From assembly GCF_004210735.1 (NCBI RefSeq), contig NZ_SDZL01000031.1:1-34068 (forward strand): a stretch of 34,068 nt of DNA, written 5' to 3'. The notes beneath the pieces were generated by a model that made no database searches, was not told the DNA's origin, and saw only the letters and a program-made list of their open reading frames with translations. Shown here one piece after another: positions 1-8,039 of the stretch. The first letter of the stretch is position 1; every line of letters begins with the position of its first letter. The stretch comes from Brevundimonas sp. GTDB lineage: Bacteria; Pseudomonadota; Alphaproteobacteria; Caulobacterales; Caulobacteraceae. The translations under genes were made by a program, and so were the position numbers.

Positions 1-217
1 GGGCCGGCTCGATCAGCTCCACGTCGACGGCGTCGTCCTGGTAGTTGTATTCCTGCAGCTTGAACTTGTTCTTGTACAGGTACAGACCGACCAGTCCGTG
101 GACCACGACCGAGACAATAATCCCGACCACAGCGCCGACCGACAGTCCCTTTTTCTTTTTCCGCGGGGGATCAAGAATCGGGTCCCGGTGATGATGGGCT
201 TCAGTTTCAGCTGTCAT
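1..217 (-). CDS. tonB: TonB family energy transducer, N-terminal part (cut by window edge)
   Basis: The minus strand from position 217 encodes 72 codons that run off the left edge. The protein starts with a His-rich polar segment, then a lysine cluster (RKKKKG), then one hydrophobic segment (residues about 26-45: VGAVVGIIVSVVVHGLVGLY), then a charged periplasmic stretch with ELIEP. This is the classic TonB N-terminus: a cytoplasmic tail, a signal anchor that contacts ExbB/ExbD, and the start of the periplasmic linker. The conserved anchor histidine (VVVHG) is visible. TonB carries proton-motive-force energy to outer membrane receptors. It lies 16 nt after exbD in the same direction, so exbB-exbD-tonB is one operon. 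The C-terminal TonB domain is outside the window, so the assignment rests on the anchor and the context. Confidence 0.85.
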   Translation of the reverse strand, partial: MTAETEAHHHRDPILDPPRKKKKGLSVGAVVGIIVSVVVHGLVGLYLYKNKFKLQEYNYQDDAVDVELIEPA

Positions 218-233
218 GCTCTGGACCGTCGCC

Positions 234-668
234 TCAGCTTGAAGTGTCTTCGCCAACCAGGGCCACGCTGTAGAAACCATTGTCCTGCAGGGCGTTCATG
301 ACCTGCATGAAGTCGCCGTAGCGGGTGGTTTGGTCAGCACGGATGAAAATCCGTTCCTGGTCGGGGTTACGGCTACCGATCTGAGACTTCAGATCATCAC
401 CGAGCGAGCCCACGCTGGTCCGGAAGTCGCCCACGAACACGTCGCCATCATTCTGAATCGAGATGAAGACGGGCTTGGGAGGATTCTGGGCCGGCGGAGC
501 GACGGCGCGAGGCAGTTTCACCGGCACCGACACGGTGGCGAGCGGAGCCGCCACCATGAAGATGATGAGGAGAACCAGCATAATGTCCACGAAAGGCGTG
601 ACATTGATTTCGCTGTTCGCCTCGACGGTGCCCTTGCCGCCGCCGGAACCGGATAGTTTGGCGGCCAT
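234..668 (-). CDS. exbD: ExbD/TolR family biopolymer transport protein
   Basis: A 144-residue protein with a short Gly-rich cytoplasmic tail, one transmembrane helix (about residues 25-46) and a periplasmic domain. The helix begins with INVTPFVDIMLVLLIIFMV, whose Asp28 matches the essential proton-path aspartate of ExbD/TolR. Together with ExbB it forms the proton-driven stator that powers TonB. The gene lies 5 nt downstream of exbB and 16 nt upstream of tonB. TolR is the main alternative, but the neighbouring tonB and the absence of tolA, tolB or pal support ExbD. The length is normal for the family. Confidence 0.93.
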   Translation of the reverse strand: MAAKLSGSGGGKGTVEANSEINVTPFVDIMLVLLIIFMVAAPLATVSVPVKLPRAVAPPAQNPPKPVFISIQNDGDVFVGDFRTSVGSLGDDLKSQIGSRNPDQERIFIRADQTTRYGDFMQVMNALQDNGFYSVALVGEDTSS

Positions 669-673
669 GCGGG

Positions 674-1588
674 TTACGCTCCCTTGTCGAGCTGACGCGA
701 GATGGCGTTGACCAGTTCAGCGTTGAAACCGTCCGAACGCGTGCCGTAGGCCGAGATGCGGGTGTTGAAGTAGTTGTAGAAGATAACGGCCGGGATAGCG
801 GCGAACAGACCGATACCGGTGGCCAGCAGGGCCTCGGCGATACCCGGCGCAACGACGGCCAGGTTGGTCGTGTTCGATTCAGCGATGCCGATGAACGAGT
901 TCATGATGCCGTACACGGTGCCGAACAGACCGATGAAGGGACCCGAGGCGCCGACCGAAGCCAAGAACTGCTGGCCGCCCGACAGGCGCTTGGCCAGACC
1001 CGACTGGACAGCATGCACCGCCTGTTGAGCGCGGTTCATGGCCGAGTCGCGGTGTTCGCCGGTGACCGACAGGCCAGCCTGACGCGACAGTTCGATTTCT
1101 TCGGTAGCCGCGGCGGCCATGTCGGCCAGCGGGTTGCCTTCGAACTCGTCCGAGGTCGACACGCGACGCATGTCGGCGATCGTGCGAGCGCCGCGGAACG
1201 CTTCCAGGAAGCGGTCGGTGGCGCGGTTCAGGGCGCCGAACTCCAGCAGCTTGATGAGCAGCAGGGTCCAGGTGAAGACCGAAGCCAGCAGAAGGCCGAT
1301 CATGACGACCTTCACGACCATGGTCGCTTCCATGAACATGGAGATCGGGGTGATGCCACCGCTGTGAGCGCCGCCGACCGCTTCACCGACCGAGGCCGGA
1401 TCTTCAGCGGGAGCAGCAGCGTCTACGGCCGGAGCGGCCGGAGCGGCAGCGGCGTCGGCGGCGGGAGCCGCGGCGGCGGGAGCAGCGGCCGGAGCCGCCG
1501 TGTCCTGCGCCAGGACCGGCGTACCAGCCATCAGCACGGCAGCGCCGGCCATGGCCAGGAGGATGTTCGTCTTCTTGCTATCGAGCAT
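674..1588 (-). CDS. exbB: ExbB (MotA/TolQ/ExbB proton channel family)
   Basis: A 304-residue inner membrane protein. The start at 1588 is chosen over an upstream in-frame ATG because it begins a good signal peptide (MLDSKKTNILLAMAGAAVLM, cleavage near VLAQ) and is preceded by AGGAAC about 10 nt upstream. An Ala/Pro-rich periplasmic spacer follows (about residues 30-75). The MotA/TolQ/ExbB core has a helix near residues 95-120 and two further helices in the C-terminal third (LASVGASGPFIGLFGTVYGI and IAEALLATGIGLFAAIPAVI). The GLFGTV and glycine/threonine-rich channel motifs are typical of ExbB. The N-terminal signal and Ala/Pro spacer mark the long ExbB form found in many alphaproteobacteria. 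First gene of the exbB-exbD-tonB operon. Confidence 0.93.
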   Translation of the reverse strand: MLDSKKTNILLAMAGAAVLMAGTPVLAQDTAAPAAAPAAAAPAADAAAAPAAPAVDAAAPAEDPASVGEAVGGAHSGGITPISMFMEATMVVKVVMIGLLLASVFTWTLLLIKLLEFGALNRATDRFLEAFRGARTIADMRRVSTSDEFEGNPLADMAAAATEEIELSRQAGLSVTGEHRDSAMNRAQQAVHAVQSGLAKRLSGGQQFLASVGASGPFIGLFGTVYGIMNSFIGIAESNTTNLAVVAPGIAEALLATGIGLFAAIPAVIFYNYFNTRISAYGTRSDGFNAELVNAISRQLDKGA

Positions 1589-1967
1589 TGTTCGCCAGTT
1601 CCTGCTTTGGTCTGACACGTGGAACCCAAGGACAGGTCACACGAGGCGACCAGCCCTCAATGAAATGTTTTTGCCCGCCGACCGGTCCAGATGGTCCGAA
1701 CGGCGGATCGCCTTCTAACGTTCCCTTCGACCGAGGTCGTCGGGAGGGGGTGAACGGTCGCCTTGTGGAATATTCCGTCCGGCTTCCGGCCGCTCGCGAA
1801 AGAAAGCGGTCCAGCACCCTTTGGCGAACCCGTTCCGGAGCGTCAAGTGTGCACAGACGCTTTTCCCCCCAACGGGGAAACGCGAGCGAGCATCGGGCAG
1901 GAAACGCCCGGAAAGCGACAATTTGATGATAACCGCGATAGGCCAATTCGAGGCCTGCAACGAGAGA
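1589..1967. other. Intergenic region upstream of exbB with several dyads
   Basis: This stretch of about 380 nt has no convincing gene. It should contain the exbB promoter. Three short dyads are visible: GGAATATTCC at 1767-1776, GCGTC/GACGC arms around TGTGCACA at 1840-1860, and TTTCCCC/GGGGAAA at 1862-1880. The first two could be regulatory sites for an iron or nutrient-responsive TonB system, but neither matches a binding site I can name with confidence. Confidence 0.35.
1862..1880 (-). terminator. Possible terminator of tRNA-Phe
   Basis: On the minus strand TTTCCCC and GGGGAAA form a 7-bp stem with a 5-nt loop, about 90 nt downstream of tRNA-Phe. There is no real U-run after it, only AAGCG, so this is a weak candidate. 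Confidence 0.25.
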
Positions 1968-2043
1968 TGGTGCCTGGGGGCGGGTTCGAACCACCGACAC
2001 GCGGATTTTCAATCCGCTGCTCTACCAACTGAGCTACCCAGGC
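1968..2043 (-). tRNA. tRNA-Phe (GAA)
   Basis: A complete cloverleaf on the minus strand: acceptor GCCTGGG/CCCAGGC, D-arm GCTC/GAGC, anticodon stem GCGGA/TCCGC around loop TTGAAAA (anticodon GAA), T-arm with GGTTCGAACC, and discriminator A. The CCA end is encoded (1968-1970). All stems pair well. Confidence 0.97.
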
Positions 2044-2104
2044 GCGCGTCGCGTCGCGAGAGCGGGTCTATATGCGAGCCTTCAAAACCTGTCCAGCGGT
2101 GATC

Positions 2105-2272
2105 TCAGACTTCTTCGCCCGGATCATCAGACAGCTCGTCGGCGGGCTCGACAGGGATGGCGTAGCCGCCCGTGAACCAGCGCTGCAGGTCGATATCGGC
2201 GCAGCGTTTGGAGCAGAAGGGCTTGTATTTCGGGGCCGGCGGCTCGCGGCGGCAGATGGGACAGGTCGCCAT
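2105..2272 (-). CDS. yacG: DNA gyrase inhibitor YacG
   Basis: A 55-residue zinc protein. The N-terminus has CPIC (Cys4, Cys7), followed by FCSKRCADIDLQRW (Cys20, Cys24), the four-cysteine zinc site of YacG, and then the conserved FTGGYAIP segment. The C-terminal tail is acidic. In E. coli YacG binds GyrB and inhibits gyrase. The start lies one base after the RNase E/G stop (TGA-G-ATG), so the two genes are translationally coupled. It is the last gene of an infA-maf-RNase E/G-yacG operon. Length and motifs fit the family closely. Confidence 0.93.
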   Translation of the reverse strand: MATCPICRREPPAPKYKPFCSKRCADIDLQRWFTGGYAIPVEPADELSDDPGEEV

Positions 2273-2273
2273 C

Positions 2274-3272
2274 TCAGACACCCTCTATTCTGAATGCGTC
2301 AGCGATCAGGGCCGGATCGGCTGCGGCCATGGCCCGTGGACCCAGCCGGCCGACGAGCGGCGCGACCGCAGGCAGGGCCGCTGGCGATACATATAGAGTG
2401 GCGCGCGCCAGACCACGATCCTCCAGCAGGCGCAGGGCCAAATGACGCACGGGCGCCGCGCGACGGGCCATGGGCGAGGCCAGCCGCTCCTCGACCGGGG
2501 TCCGTCGCCAAGGCAGGGACAGCTGCAGCAGGCCGAACCGACTGACCGGGCCGATGGCCGCCTCGGGCTCTTCTGCGAAGGCGTCGCGGGCCATGCGCCC
2601 CACGACTGCGCCGTCATGATTGACGCCCGCCAGATCGATGGCGACCAGTCCGCCCCAGGATTTCAGCCGGATCAGTCGCGCTGCATGCGACAAACCGGCG
2701 CGATTGGCCTGTTCGCGCCCCCTGCCCCCGGCGTGATCGATATCGACGGCGATCAGGGCCCGGGTGCGCTGGACCGCGATATCCAGTCCATAGTCCGACA
2801 GGATTTCCCGCGATGCGAGTGCAGCTTCGGCAGCCTCGATGCCTGCGCGGATCGCCTCGACCCCGGTCTGGACCTCAATGCCCGGGGCCAGCTGGGCCAG
2901 GTGCTGGGCGACAGCAGGCCCTGCGGACAGCAAGCGGACCTCGCCCTGTCCCGCGCCAAGACGCCGCAGGGCGGGCCCTTTGTTTTCACGCGGTTCGGCG
3001 ACGACCACGACCTCGACCTTCTCGCCGACTCGCGGCGGCTGGCCCTTCCACGGCAGGAATCCCGCCGGATCGCCCGCGCCCAGGTCGATAAAGGCGCCGC
3101 GCAGGCCGGGCTCGACGCGCGTGACACGACCGATCGAACGAGCGCCAAGCCGATTCTGGGGCAGGTCGTCGTCGTAATGAAGGATCAGGCGGTCGAATCG
3201 CCCGTCGCGCAGGATGACGCCGCGGGTCTCGCCGGGCGTCTCGTCGAGGAAGACCTCGACCTCGCCGGTCAT
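2274..3272 (-). CDS. Short ribonuclease E/G family protein
   Basis: A 332-residue member of the RNase E/G family. Residues about 43-75 (GARSIGRVTRVEPGLRGAFI and following) look like the S1-like RNA-binding segment. The DNase I-like catalytic part has ALIAVDIDH (Asp177) and GGLVAIDLAG (Asp213), matching the two metal-binding aspartates of RNase E. The protein ends soon after the small domain and lacks the CPxCxG zinc-link motif that tetramerises RNase E/G. It is therefore clearly shorter than RNase G (about 490) or RNase E (over 800). Its ATG overlaps the maf stop, and yacG follows by one base. It is probably an accessory endoribonuclease rather than the main degradosome RNase E. Its biological role is not shown by the sequence. 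Confidence 0.85.
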   Translation of the reverse strand: MTGEVEVFLDETPGETRGVILRDGRFDRLILHYDDDLPQNRLGARSIGRVTRVEPGLRGAFIDLGAGDPAGFLPWKGQPPRVGEKVEVVVVAEPRENKGPALRRLGAGQGEVRLLSAGPAVAQHLAQLAPGIEVQTGVEAIRAGIEAAEAALASREILSDYGLDIAVQRTRALIAVDIDHAGGRGREQANRAGLSHAARLIRLKSWGGLVAIDLAGVNHDGAVVGRMARDAFAEEPEAAIGPVSRFGLLQLSLPWRRTPVEERLASPMARRAAPVRHLALRLLEDRGLARATLYVSPAALPAVAPLVGRLGPRAMAAADPALIADAFRIEGV

Positions 3273-3847
3273 TCCGCGCGCCAGCCCACGCCGGTCAGCA
3301 AATTGGCGGTTTCAAACAGGGGCAGGCCCATGACGGCCGGATGGCTGCCGACGATCCGCTGGACGAAGGCGCCCGCGCGACCCTGGATGCCATAGGCCCC
3401 GGCCTTGCCCCGCCATTCGTCCGAGGCGACGTAGGCGGCGATTTCAGCGGGCGACAGGACCTTGAAGCTGACCCGCGTCTCGACGACCCGGCAGCGGATC
3501 GCGCCGCCATGGGCCAGGGCGACACCGGTATAAACGCGATGGCTTCGGCCCGACAGAAGCTCGAGGAAACGGGTCGCCTCGGCCTCGTCGGCGGCTTTTT
3601 CCAACAGGCGACGGCCCTGGGCCACGACGGTGTCGGCGGCCAGAACCACGGCGTCGGGGTTTCGCTGGGCCACGACGCCCGCCTTGGTGCGGGCCAGGCG
3701 CTGCGCCAGAAGGCGCGGCGTCTCGGCCTTCAGCGGAGTCTCGTCGATGTCGGCGGGATCGATTCGATCAGGCGTGACCCCGATCTGCGCCAGCAGCTCG
3801 ACGCGGCGCGGGCTGGCGGAGGCCAGCACAAGGTCGGGACGACGCAA
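3269..3847 (-). CDS. maf: Maf family nucleoside triphosphate pyrophosphatase
   Basis: A 192-residue protein with the Maf signatures: LASASPRRVELLAQIGV at the N-terminus, VLAADTVV (catalytic Asp region) in the middle, and GKAGAYGIQGRAG near residues 145-160. Maf/YhdE enzymes hydrolyse non-canonical or modified nucleoside triphosphates such as dTTP, UTP and methylated forms, and are linked to house-cleaning and septum control. The start is 8 nt downstream of infA, and the end overlaps the RNase E/G start by 4 nt (ATGA). This is a tight operon. Length is normal. Confidence 0.93.
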   Translation of the reverse strand: MRRPDLVLASASPRRVELLAQIGVTPDRIDPADIDETPLKAETPRLLAQRLARTKAGVVAQRNPDAVVLAADTVVAQGRRLLEKAADEAEATRFLELLSGRSHRVYTGVALAHGGAIRCRVVETRVSFKVLSPAEIAAYVASDEWRGKAGAYGIQGRAGAFVQRIVGSHPAVMGLPLFETANLLTGVGWRAE

Positions 3848-3855
3848 GGCCGTCC

Positions 3856-4077
3856 TTACTTGAAGCGATAGGTGATGCGGCCCTTGGTCAGGTCATAGGG
3901 GGTCATTTCCACCAGGACCTTGTCGCCGGCCAGCACGCGGATGCGGTTCTTGCGCATCTTGCCGGCGGTATGGGCGATGATTTCGTGTCCGCTCTCTTCA
4001 AGCAGAACGCGGAAAGTGGCGTTCGGCAGCAGTTCGCTGACGACACCCGGGAACTCGAGCAGTTCTTCCTTAGCCAT
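3856..4077 (-). CDS. infA: Translation initiation factor IF-1
   Basis: A 73-residue OB-fold protein that starts [20 protein letters not shown] and ends [14 protein letters not shown], characteristic of bacterial IF-1. IF-1 binds the ribosomal A site during initiation. It is the first gene of the operon continuing into maf, the RNase and yacG. The upstream gap of about 100 nt to the UPF0262 stop probably holds its promoter. The identification is essentially certain from sequence similarity over the full length. Confidence 0.98.
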   Translation of the reverse strand: MAKEELLEFPGVVSELLPNATFRVLLEESGHEIIAHTAGKMRKNRIRVLAGDKVLVEMTPYDLTKGRITYRFK

Positions 4078-4181
4078 GCGGCCTCTCTCGCCCCTGCAAA
4101 TACGTCTTCGGGCCCGCGCCGGGCGTGGACGCGAGCGTTAAGGATGGGGGCGTATGCCTGAAAACGCCCGGCTAGTCGAGT

Positions 4182-4646
4182 TCAGCCGCGACGATAGAGG
4201 GCGCAGACCAAGGTGAAGAGACGGCGGGCCGTCTCGTGGTCCAGGTCGATCTTGCCTTCCAGTCGGGATTTCAGCTGCTCGGCGCCTTCGTTGTGCAGAC
4301 CGCGACGGCCCATGTCGACCGACTCGATCTGGCTGGCCGACGAGCCGCGCAGGGCCTCGTAATAACTTTCACAGATCAGCAGATAGTCGCGCAACACCGT
4401 CTTCAACGGCGTCAGGGACAGGCCGTGGGCGCGGGCGAAGTCGGGCCCGGTGATGTCGAAGACCAGCCGACTGTCCTGCAGCGACAGCTTCAGCGCATAG
4501 GGGCCGCCCTCGGCGCCCGCCGGCTGGAAGCTGTTCTTCTCGACCAGATCGAAGATGGCGACGCGGCGCTCGTGTTCGATCTCGGCCGTGGCGGCCGGCA
4601 GGGTGGCGGCGTCAAGGTCGACGGAGGTCAGGCGATGCTCGGTCAT
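4182..4646 (-). CDS. UPF0262 family protein
   Basis: A 154-residue cytoplasmic protein. I recognise the family from the N-terminal [14 protein letters not shown] segment, the [15 protein letters not shown] stretch, the internal [12 protein letters not shown] motif, and the C-terminal [11 protein letters not shown] segment followed by [17 protein letters not shown]0262 proteins are conserved in alphaproteobacteria and have no established function. The start overlaps the stop of the DUF2948 gene by 4 nt, placing it in an operon with that gene and murA. This gene order is common in Caulobacterales and Rhizobiales. Confidence 0.85.
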   Translation of the reverse strand: MTEHRLTSVDLDAATLPAATAEIEHERRVAIFDLVEKNSFQPAGAEGGPYALKLSLQDSRLVFDITGPDFARAHGLSLTPLKTVLRDYLLICESYYEALRGSSASQIESVDMGRRGLHNEGAEQLKSRLEGKIDLDHETARRLFTLVCALYRRG

Positions 4647-5137
4647 GCGTCAGGCGTCCCGTTCTCGTGCAGCGGCGCGACACGGGCAGGCCAGCGGTCA
4701 GACAGGTCGGCCAGTACCGCGTCCAGACACTCGACATCGATGCGCAGGTCACCGCCGCCGGCGAACATCAGGATGACCCGCCCCCCCGGCGCCTCGGTCG
4801 GCTCGAAATCGAGAGCCAGAAGTTCGAGCGCGGATTCCGGGGCACGGGGCAGGCGGCGGCTTTTCACCGCCTCGACGTCGCCGAACTGCATGGCGGCCAT
4901 GACGCGCGTGCCGCCGCATTCCCAGCAAAAGCGGCTGAGGGTGACGGTCAGGCGGCGGGCCGCCTTTTCCCAGACGATATCGACCGGCCGCAGGATCGCG
5001 TCCTGAAGCGCGGCGGAGATGATCTGCAGATCCTCCGCGTCCTCGGCCAGCAGGCGCAAGGGCTCCAGCGCCTGCTCGGCCTGCTTTTGGGCCTGCTCCT
5101 GGCTCAGGGCGTCGATCGGCATCTCGTCAGTGTTCAT
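4643..5137 (-). CDS. DUF2948 family protein
   Basis: A protein of about 164 residues. After a Gln/Glu-rich N-terminus come [20 protein letters not shown], then a beta-rich part with [15 protein letters not shown] and a hydrophobic strand [22 protein letters not shown], a pattern typical of DUF2948. Function is unknown. The start overlaps the murA 3' end by 11 nt. ATG at 5137 is chosen, although GTG at 5140 directly precedes it and a third start is possible at 5122; the GGGGAGG upstream lies very close to the first two. Translational coupling to murA is likely. Confidence 0.8.
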   Translation of the reverse strand: MNTDEMPIDALSQEQAQKQAEQALEPLRLLAEDAEDLQIISAALQDAILRPVDIVWEKAARRLTVTLSRFCWECGGTRVMAAMQFGDVEAVKSRRLPRAPESALELLALDFEPTEAPGGRVILMFAGGGDLRIDVECLDAVLADLSDRWPARVAPLHENGTPDA

Positions 5138-6416
5138 CACCCTCCCCTTTCAGGCGGCGGATGTCGGCGCCGCAGGCGCCCAGCTTTTCTTCCAAACGCT
5201 CGAAACCGCGATCCAGATGATAGACCCGGCCGATCGTCGTCTCGCCCTCGGCCACCAGGCCGGCGATGACCAGGCTGACCGAGGCCCGCAAGTCGGTGGC
5301 CATGACCGGCGCGCCGGTCAGTTTCTCGACGCCGCGCACCCGCGCCTCGCCCGCATGGACGGTGATGTCGGCGCCCAGACGCGCCAGTTCGGGCGCGTGC
5401 ATGAAGCGGTTCTCGAAGATATTCTCGTGGATGACGCTTTCCCCCTCGGCCGTGGTCATCAGGGCCATGAACTGCGCCTGCAGGTCGGTGGCGAAGCCGG
5501 GATAGATCTCGGTCGTCAGGTTCACGGCCTTGAGGCGCTGTTTCGGATCGCGGCGAACGATGACGCCGTCGTCGGTCGGGGTGATGTCCACGCCCGCCTC
5601 GATCATCTTGTCGGTCAGGGCGGTGATCAGGTCGGCGCGCCCCTTGGTCAGACGCACCTCGCCCCCCGCCATGGCGGCGGCGACGGCGTAGCTGCCCATC
5701 TCGATCCGGTCGGGAATCACGGCCCATTCGGCACCGTTCAGCGACGAGACGCCCGTGATGGTCAGGACGTCGGTGTCCAGCCCCTCGATCTTGGCGCCCA
5801 TGGCGATCAGGCAGCGCGCCAGGTCGCCGATCTCGGGCTCGCGCGCGGCGCGCTTGAGGACCGTCGTCCCTTGCGCCAGGACGGCGGCCAGCAGGGCGTG
5901 TTCGGTCGCGCCCACGGACACGAACGGGAATTCGATCTCGGCGCCGCGCAGCCCCTTGGGCGCGGTGGCGCTGACGTAGCCTTCCTCCAGCTCGATCGCG
6001 GCGCCCAGGGCCGAGAGGGCCATCAGGTGCAGGTCCACGGGGCGCGCGCCGATGGTGCAGCCGCCCGGCAGCGAAACCTTGGCGTGGCCGGTGCGGGCCA
6101 GCAGCGGCCCCAACACGTTGAACGAGGCCCGCATCTGGCGGACCAGATCATAAGGGGCGAAGGTCGAGGTCAGGTCGGCGGCGTGGAACAGGGTCTCCTG
6201 GCCGTTCGCGCCCTCACGCTCGGTCACCTCGACGCCGAACTGGCGCAGCAGTTGACCCAGGAATTTGGTGTCAGCCAGGCGCGGCATATTGGTCAGCAGC
6301 AGGGGCTGATCCGTCAGGATCGAGGCGGCCATCAGCTTGATGGCGGAGTTCTTGGCGCCACTGACGGGGATTTCACCGTTCAGTTGGGCGCCGCCGTGAA
6401 GGGCGATGCTGTCCAT
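5127..6416 (-). CDS. murA: UDP-N-acetylglucosamine 1-carboxyvinyltransferase MurA
   Basis: A 429-residue enzyme that transfers enolpyruvate from PEP to UDP-GlcNAc, the first committed step of peptidoglycan synthesis. The N-terminus has [15 protein letters not shown] with the substrate-binding Lys22-Asn23 pair. The catalytic loop has [16 protein letters not shown] with Cys120, the fosfomycin target cysteine. The Asp-rich C-terminal half includes [13 protein letters not shown] and [10 protein letters not shown], both MurA hallmarks. The length is standard (about 420-430). It is the first gene of a murA-DUF2948-UPF0262 operon. Confidence 0.97.
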   Translation of the reverse strand: MDSIALHGGAQLNGEIPVSGAKNSAIKLMAASILTDQPLLLTNMPRLADTKFLGQLLRQFGVEVTEREGANGQETLFHAADLTSTFAPYDLVRQMRASFNVLGPLLARTGHAKVSLPGGCTIGARPVDLHLMALSALGAAIELEEGYVSATAPKGLRGAEIEFPFVSVGATEHALLAAVLAQGTTVLKRAAREPEIGDLARCLIAMGAKIEGLDTDVLTITGVSSLNGAEWAVIPDRIEMGSYAVAAAMAGGEVRLTKGRADLITALTDKMIEAGVDITPTDDGVIVRRDPKQRLKAVNLTTEIYPGFATDLQAQFMALMTTAEGESVIHENIFENRFMHAPELARLGADITVHAGEARVRGVEKLTGAPVMATDLRASVSLVIAGLVAEGETTIGRVYHLDRGFERLEEKLGACGADIRRLKGEGDEH

Positions 6417-6522
6417 GGGGTCCTTGAGCGCGCGCCGAGACCACGTTTGGCGACGGCGGATCGACTATCTAGCGCGGGCCTTCGCTCCTGCGAAAGGCCG
6501 AAGCGAGGCCGGGCGATGACAT

Positions 6523-6666
6523 TCAGTCAATGTCCTTGTCCGGCGGGGCCGTCTGTCCCGCCTTGCGGCGGCGCAGGTTGGCGCGCAGGGCCTGGGCCAG
6601 ACGCGCCGCCTTTTCAGCCTTTTCGCGCTCGACCTCGGACAGGGGCGACGGGGGATCGGATTTCAT
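6523..6666 (-). CDS. Small conserved basic protein upstream of murA
   Basis: A 47-residue ORF starting MKSDPPSPLSEVEREKAEKA with a helical basic centre (ARLAQALRANLRRRKAG) and a short acidic tail. Short proteins with an ALRANLRRRK-type core are common in alphaproteobacterial genomes, often unannotated, and have no known function. The start is set at the ATG at 6666; the ORF extends further upstream in frame but would run into the tRNA-Thr gene on the other strand. It lies about 105 nt upstream of murA in the same direction. Confidence 0.6.
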   Translation of the reverse strand: MKSDPPSPLSEVEREKAEKAARLAQALRANLRRRKAGQTAPPDKDID

Positions 6667-6761
6667 CGGATCAGACAAGCGCCGCGAAAAGTTCAGTTCA
6701 ACGAGAAAATGCACTTCCCCCCCGCCAAGGGTTTGGCTATACGGCCGCTTCCTCAGATTTC

Positions 6762-6836
<75 letters not shown>

Positions 6837-6845
6837 CCACAAGCG

Positions 6846-6874
6846 AAAGGCCCGACCATACGGTCGGGCCTTTT
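6846..6874 (+). terminator. Rho-independent terminator after tRNA-Thr
   Basis: AAGGCCCGACC and GGTCGGGCCTT form a stem of about 11 bp with a 4-nt loop (ATAC), followed by TTTT. It lies 10 nt after the CCA of tRNA-Thr. The near-symmetric A/T flanks mean it may also serve the convergent minus-strand gene ending at 6900. Confidence 0.9.
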
Positions 6875-6899
6875 GTCGTTCCGACCCGAAGCCGTCAGA

Positions 6900-7367
6900 T
6901 CAGGGCAGTGTGACCCCCGCGCCCACCGACCGGCTGCGGTAGCGGCCGTAGGGCGAGAACGGGTCGTAGTCATAGGGCCCGTAGCCGTAGCGGTCGTTCT
7001 CGGTCTGGCGGTAGTGCAGGTCCAGTCGCCCGCTGTCGCCGATCGGCAGGGACACCGATGCGGCGTAGTCGCGATAACCGCCGGTGCCGATTCCCGCGCT
7101 GACCGTGCCGTGAACCTGACGATCGTCGCGCGGTTCCTCGGTCAGGCTGTAGGGCGCGGGCGCCTCGGCGGCGGCCGCCAGCCATTGGCTGATCTGTTGA
7201 TCCGTGGTCAGGCCGTGCGCTGTGGCGGCCTGAACGGCGCGAGGCAGGGAATCGGTCGTCGGGGCGGCTTCGGCCGTCAGGGGCGGCAGGTCGCGATTCG
7301 CGGTGGCGATGACGCCGTCGGGATCAGGCGCGACCATCAGTCCGGCGGCGAGCAGCAGAGCGATCAT
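6900..7367 (-). CDS. Small exported protein of unknown function
   Basis: A 155-residue ORF not assignable to a known family. It begins with a short hydrophobic signal-like segment (MIALLLAAGLMVA), then a Thr/Ala-rich stretch, then a beta-strand-like region (VHGTVSAGIGTGGYRDYAAS, then VSLPIGDSGRLDLHY). Near the end is a Tyr/Gly/Asp/Pro-rich tract (YGYGPYDYDPFSPYGRYR) before SVGAGVTLP. Alternating strands ending at an apolar C-terminus suggest an outer membrane-associated or periplasmic protein; this is inference. It lies 49 nt downstream of msrB in the same direction and could share its transcript. Coding is supported by frame-wide GC3 bias typical of the neighbours. Confidence 0.6.
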   Translation of the reverse strand: MIALLLAAGLMVAPDPDGVIATANRDLPPLTAEAAPTTDSLPRAVQAATAHGLTTDQQISQWLAAAAEAPAPYSLTEEPRDDRQVHGTVSAGIGTGGYRDYAASVSLPIGDSGRLDLHYRQTENDRYGYGPYDYDPFSPYGRYRSRSVGAGVTLP

Positions 7368-7416
7368 GCCGATGTCTCCCTTTCGTCCCTCATCCTAGCC
7401 CCGATTGAGGCCAAGG

Positions 7417-7905
7417 TCAGGCGGTTCCGTCGCCGCGCCCCAGCGGATCGGGCAGGCGATACCCCTCGGGCACGAAGGTCAGGGCGACCGAGTTGATGCA
7501 ATAACGTTGACCGCTGGGCGGCGGGCCGTCGGGGAAGACGTGACCCTGATGACTGTCGCAACGGGCGCAGCGGGTCTCGACGCGCACCATCCCGTAGCTG
7601 GTGTCTCGCACCTCGCGGACGTGGGCCGGATCGACGGGTTCGGTGAAGCTGGGCCAGCCGGTTCCGCTTTCGAACTTTGTGCCTGCGCGGAACAGCGGCA
7701 GGCCGCATTCCCGGCAGCAGAAGACCCCTGCCCGTTTCTCGCCCAGCAGGGTCCCACAAAACGGCGCCTCGGTGCCATGGGCCAGCAGGACGCGCTTTTC
7801 TTCAACCGACAGATCGGCCTCCAGCGCCACGCGCTGGCTGTCACTGGGCGGCGTCAGGTCGAAACCTGAAGCGGAGCGGAGGGTGTCAGGGGAGAGATCG
7901 GTCAT
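7417..7905 (-). CDS. msrB: Peptide-methionine (R)-S-oxide reductase MsrB
   Basis: A 162-residue SelR-domain protein that reduces the R isomer of methionine sulfoxide in proteins. It has two zinc CxxC pairs (Cys64/Cys67 in CCRECG and Cys113/Cys116 in CARCDSHQGHVF), the FESGTGWPSF motif (about 78-87), and the catalytic Cys136 in RYCINSVALTF. The start at 7905 follows GGAG and yields a normal-length protein; a longer in-frame start at 7971 would read through a terminator hairpin and a repeat element, so it is unlikely. No msrA is adjacent. Absence of a signal peptide implies a cytoplasmic enzyme. Confidence 0.95.
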   Translation of the reverse strand: MTDLSPDTLRSASGFDLTPPSDSQRVALEADLSVEEKRVLLAHGTEAPFCGTLLGEKRAGVFCCRECGLPLFRAGTKFESGTGWPSFTEPVDPAHVREVRDTSYGMVRVETRCARCDSHQGHVFPDGPPPSGQRYCINSVALTFVPEGYRLPDPLGRGDGTA

Positions 7906-7918
7906 GATCTCCAAATAG

Positions 7919-7956
7919 GAAGGCCCGGACGGCGGTTCCACCATCCGGGCCTTTGG
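7919..7956 (-). terminator. Hairpin terminator between the S41-like gene and msrB
   Basis: On the minus strand AAGGCCCGGA and TCCGGGCCTT form a 10-bp stem with a loop of about 14 nt, followed by CCTATTT. It separates the gene ending at 8040 from msrB. The poly-U tract is weak. Confidence 0.65.
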
Positions 7957-7958
7957 AA

Positions 7959-8037
7959 GTCTTGCGCTCAAGTAGCGCGAAGCGCGGTAGCGCTCCTAGG
8001 ACGTCTTGCGCTCAAGTAGCGCGAAGCGCGGTAGCGC
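7959..8037. repeat. Tandemly duplicated palindromic element (35-nt units, 44-nt period)
   Basis: Two identical 35-nt copies, 7959-7993 and 8003-8037, are separated by 9 nt. Each contains GCGC-TCAAGTA-GCGC followed by GAAGCGCGGTAGCGC, which can fold into two small hairpins or one nested hairpin (GCGCT...AGCGC outside GCGC-GAA-GCGC). The second copy abuts the stop codon of the S41-like gene (8040-8042). A diverged copy with the same GCTCAAG and GCGGTAGCG cores occurs at 19851-19887, again directly after a stop codon. This looks like a dispersed REP/BIME-like element family. Confidence 0.85.
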
Positions 8038-8039
8038 CC

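Noticed and set aside
7959..8037. CRISPR-like array
   Set aside because: There are only two copies, with a 9-nt spacer and no cas genes; the unit is palindromic and REP-like.
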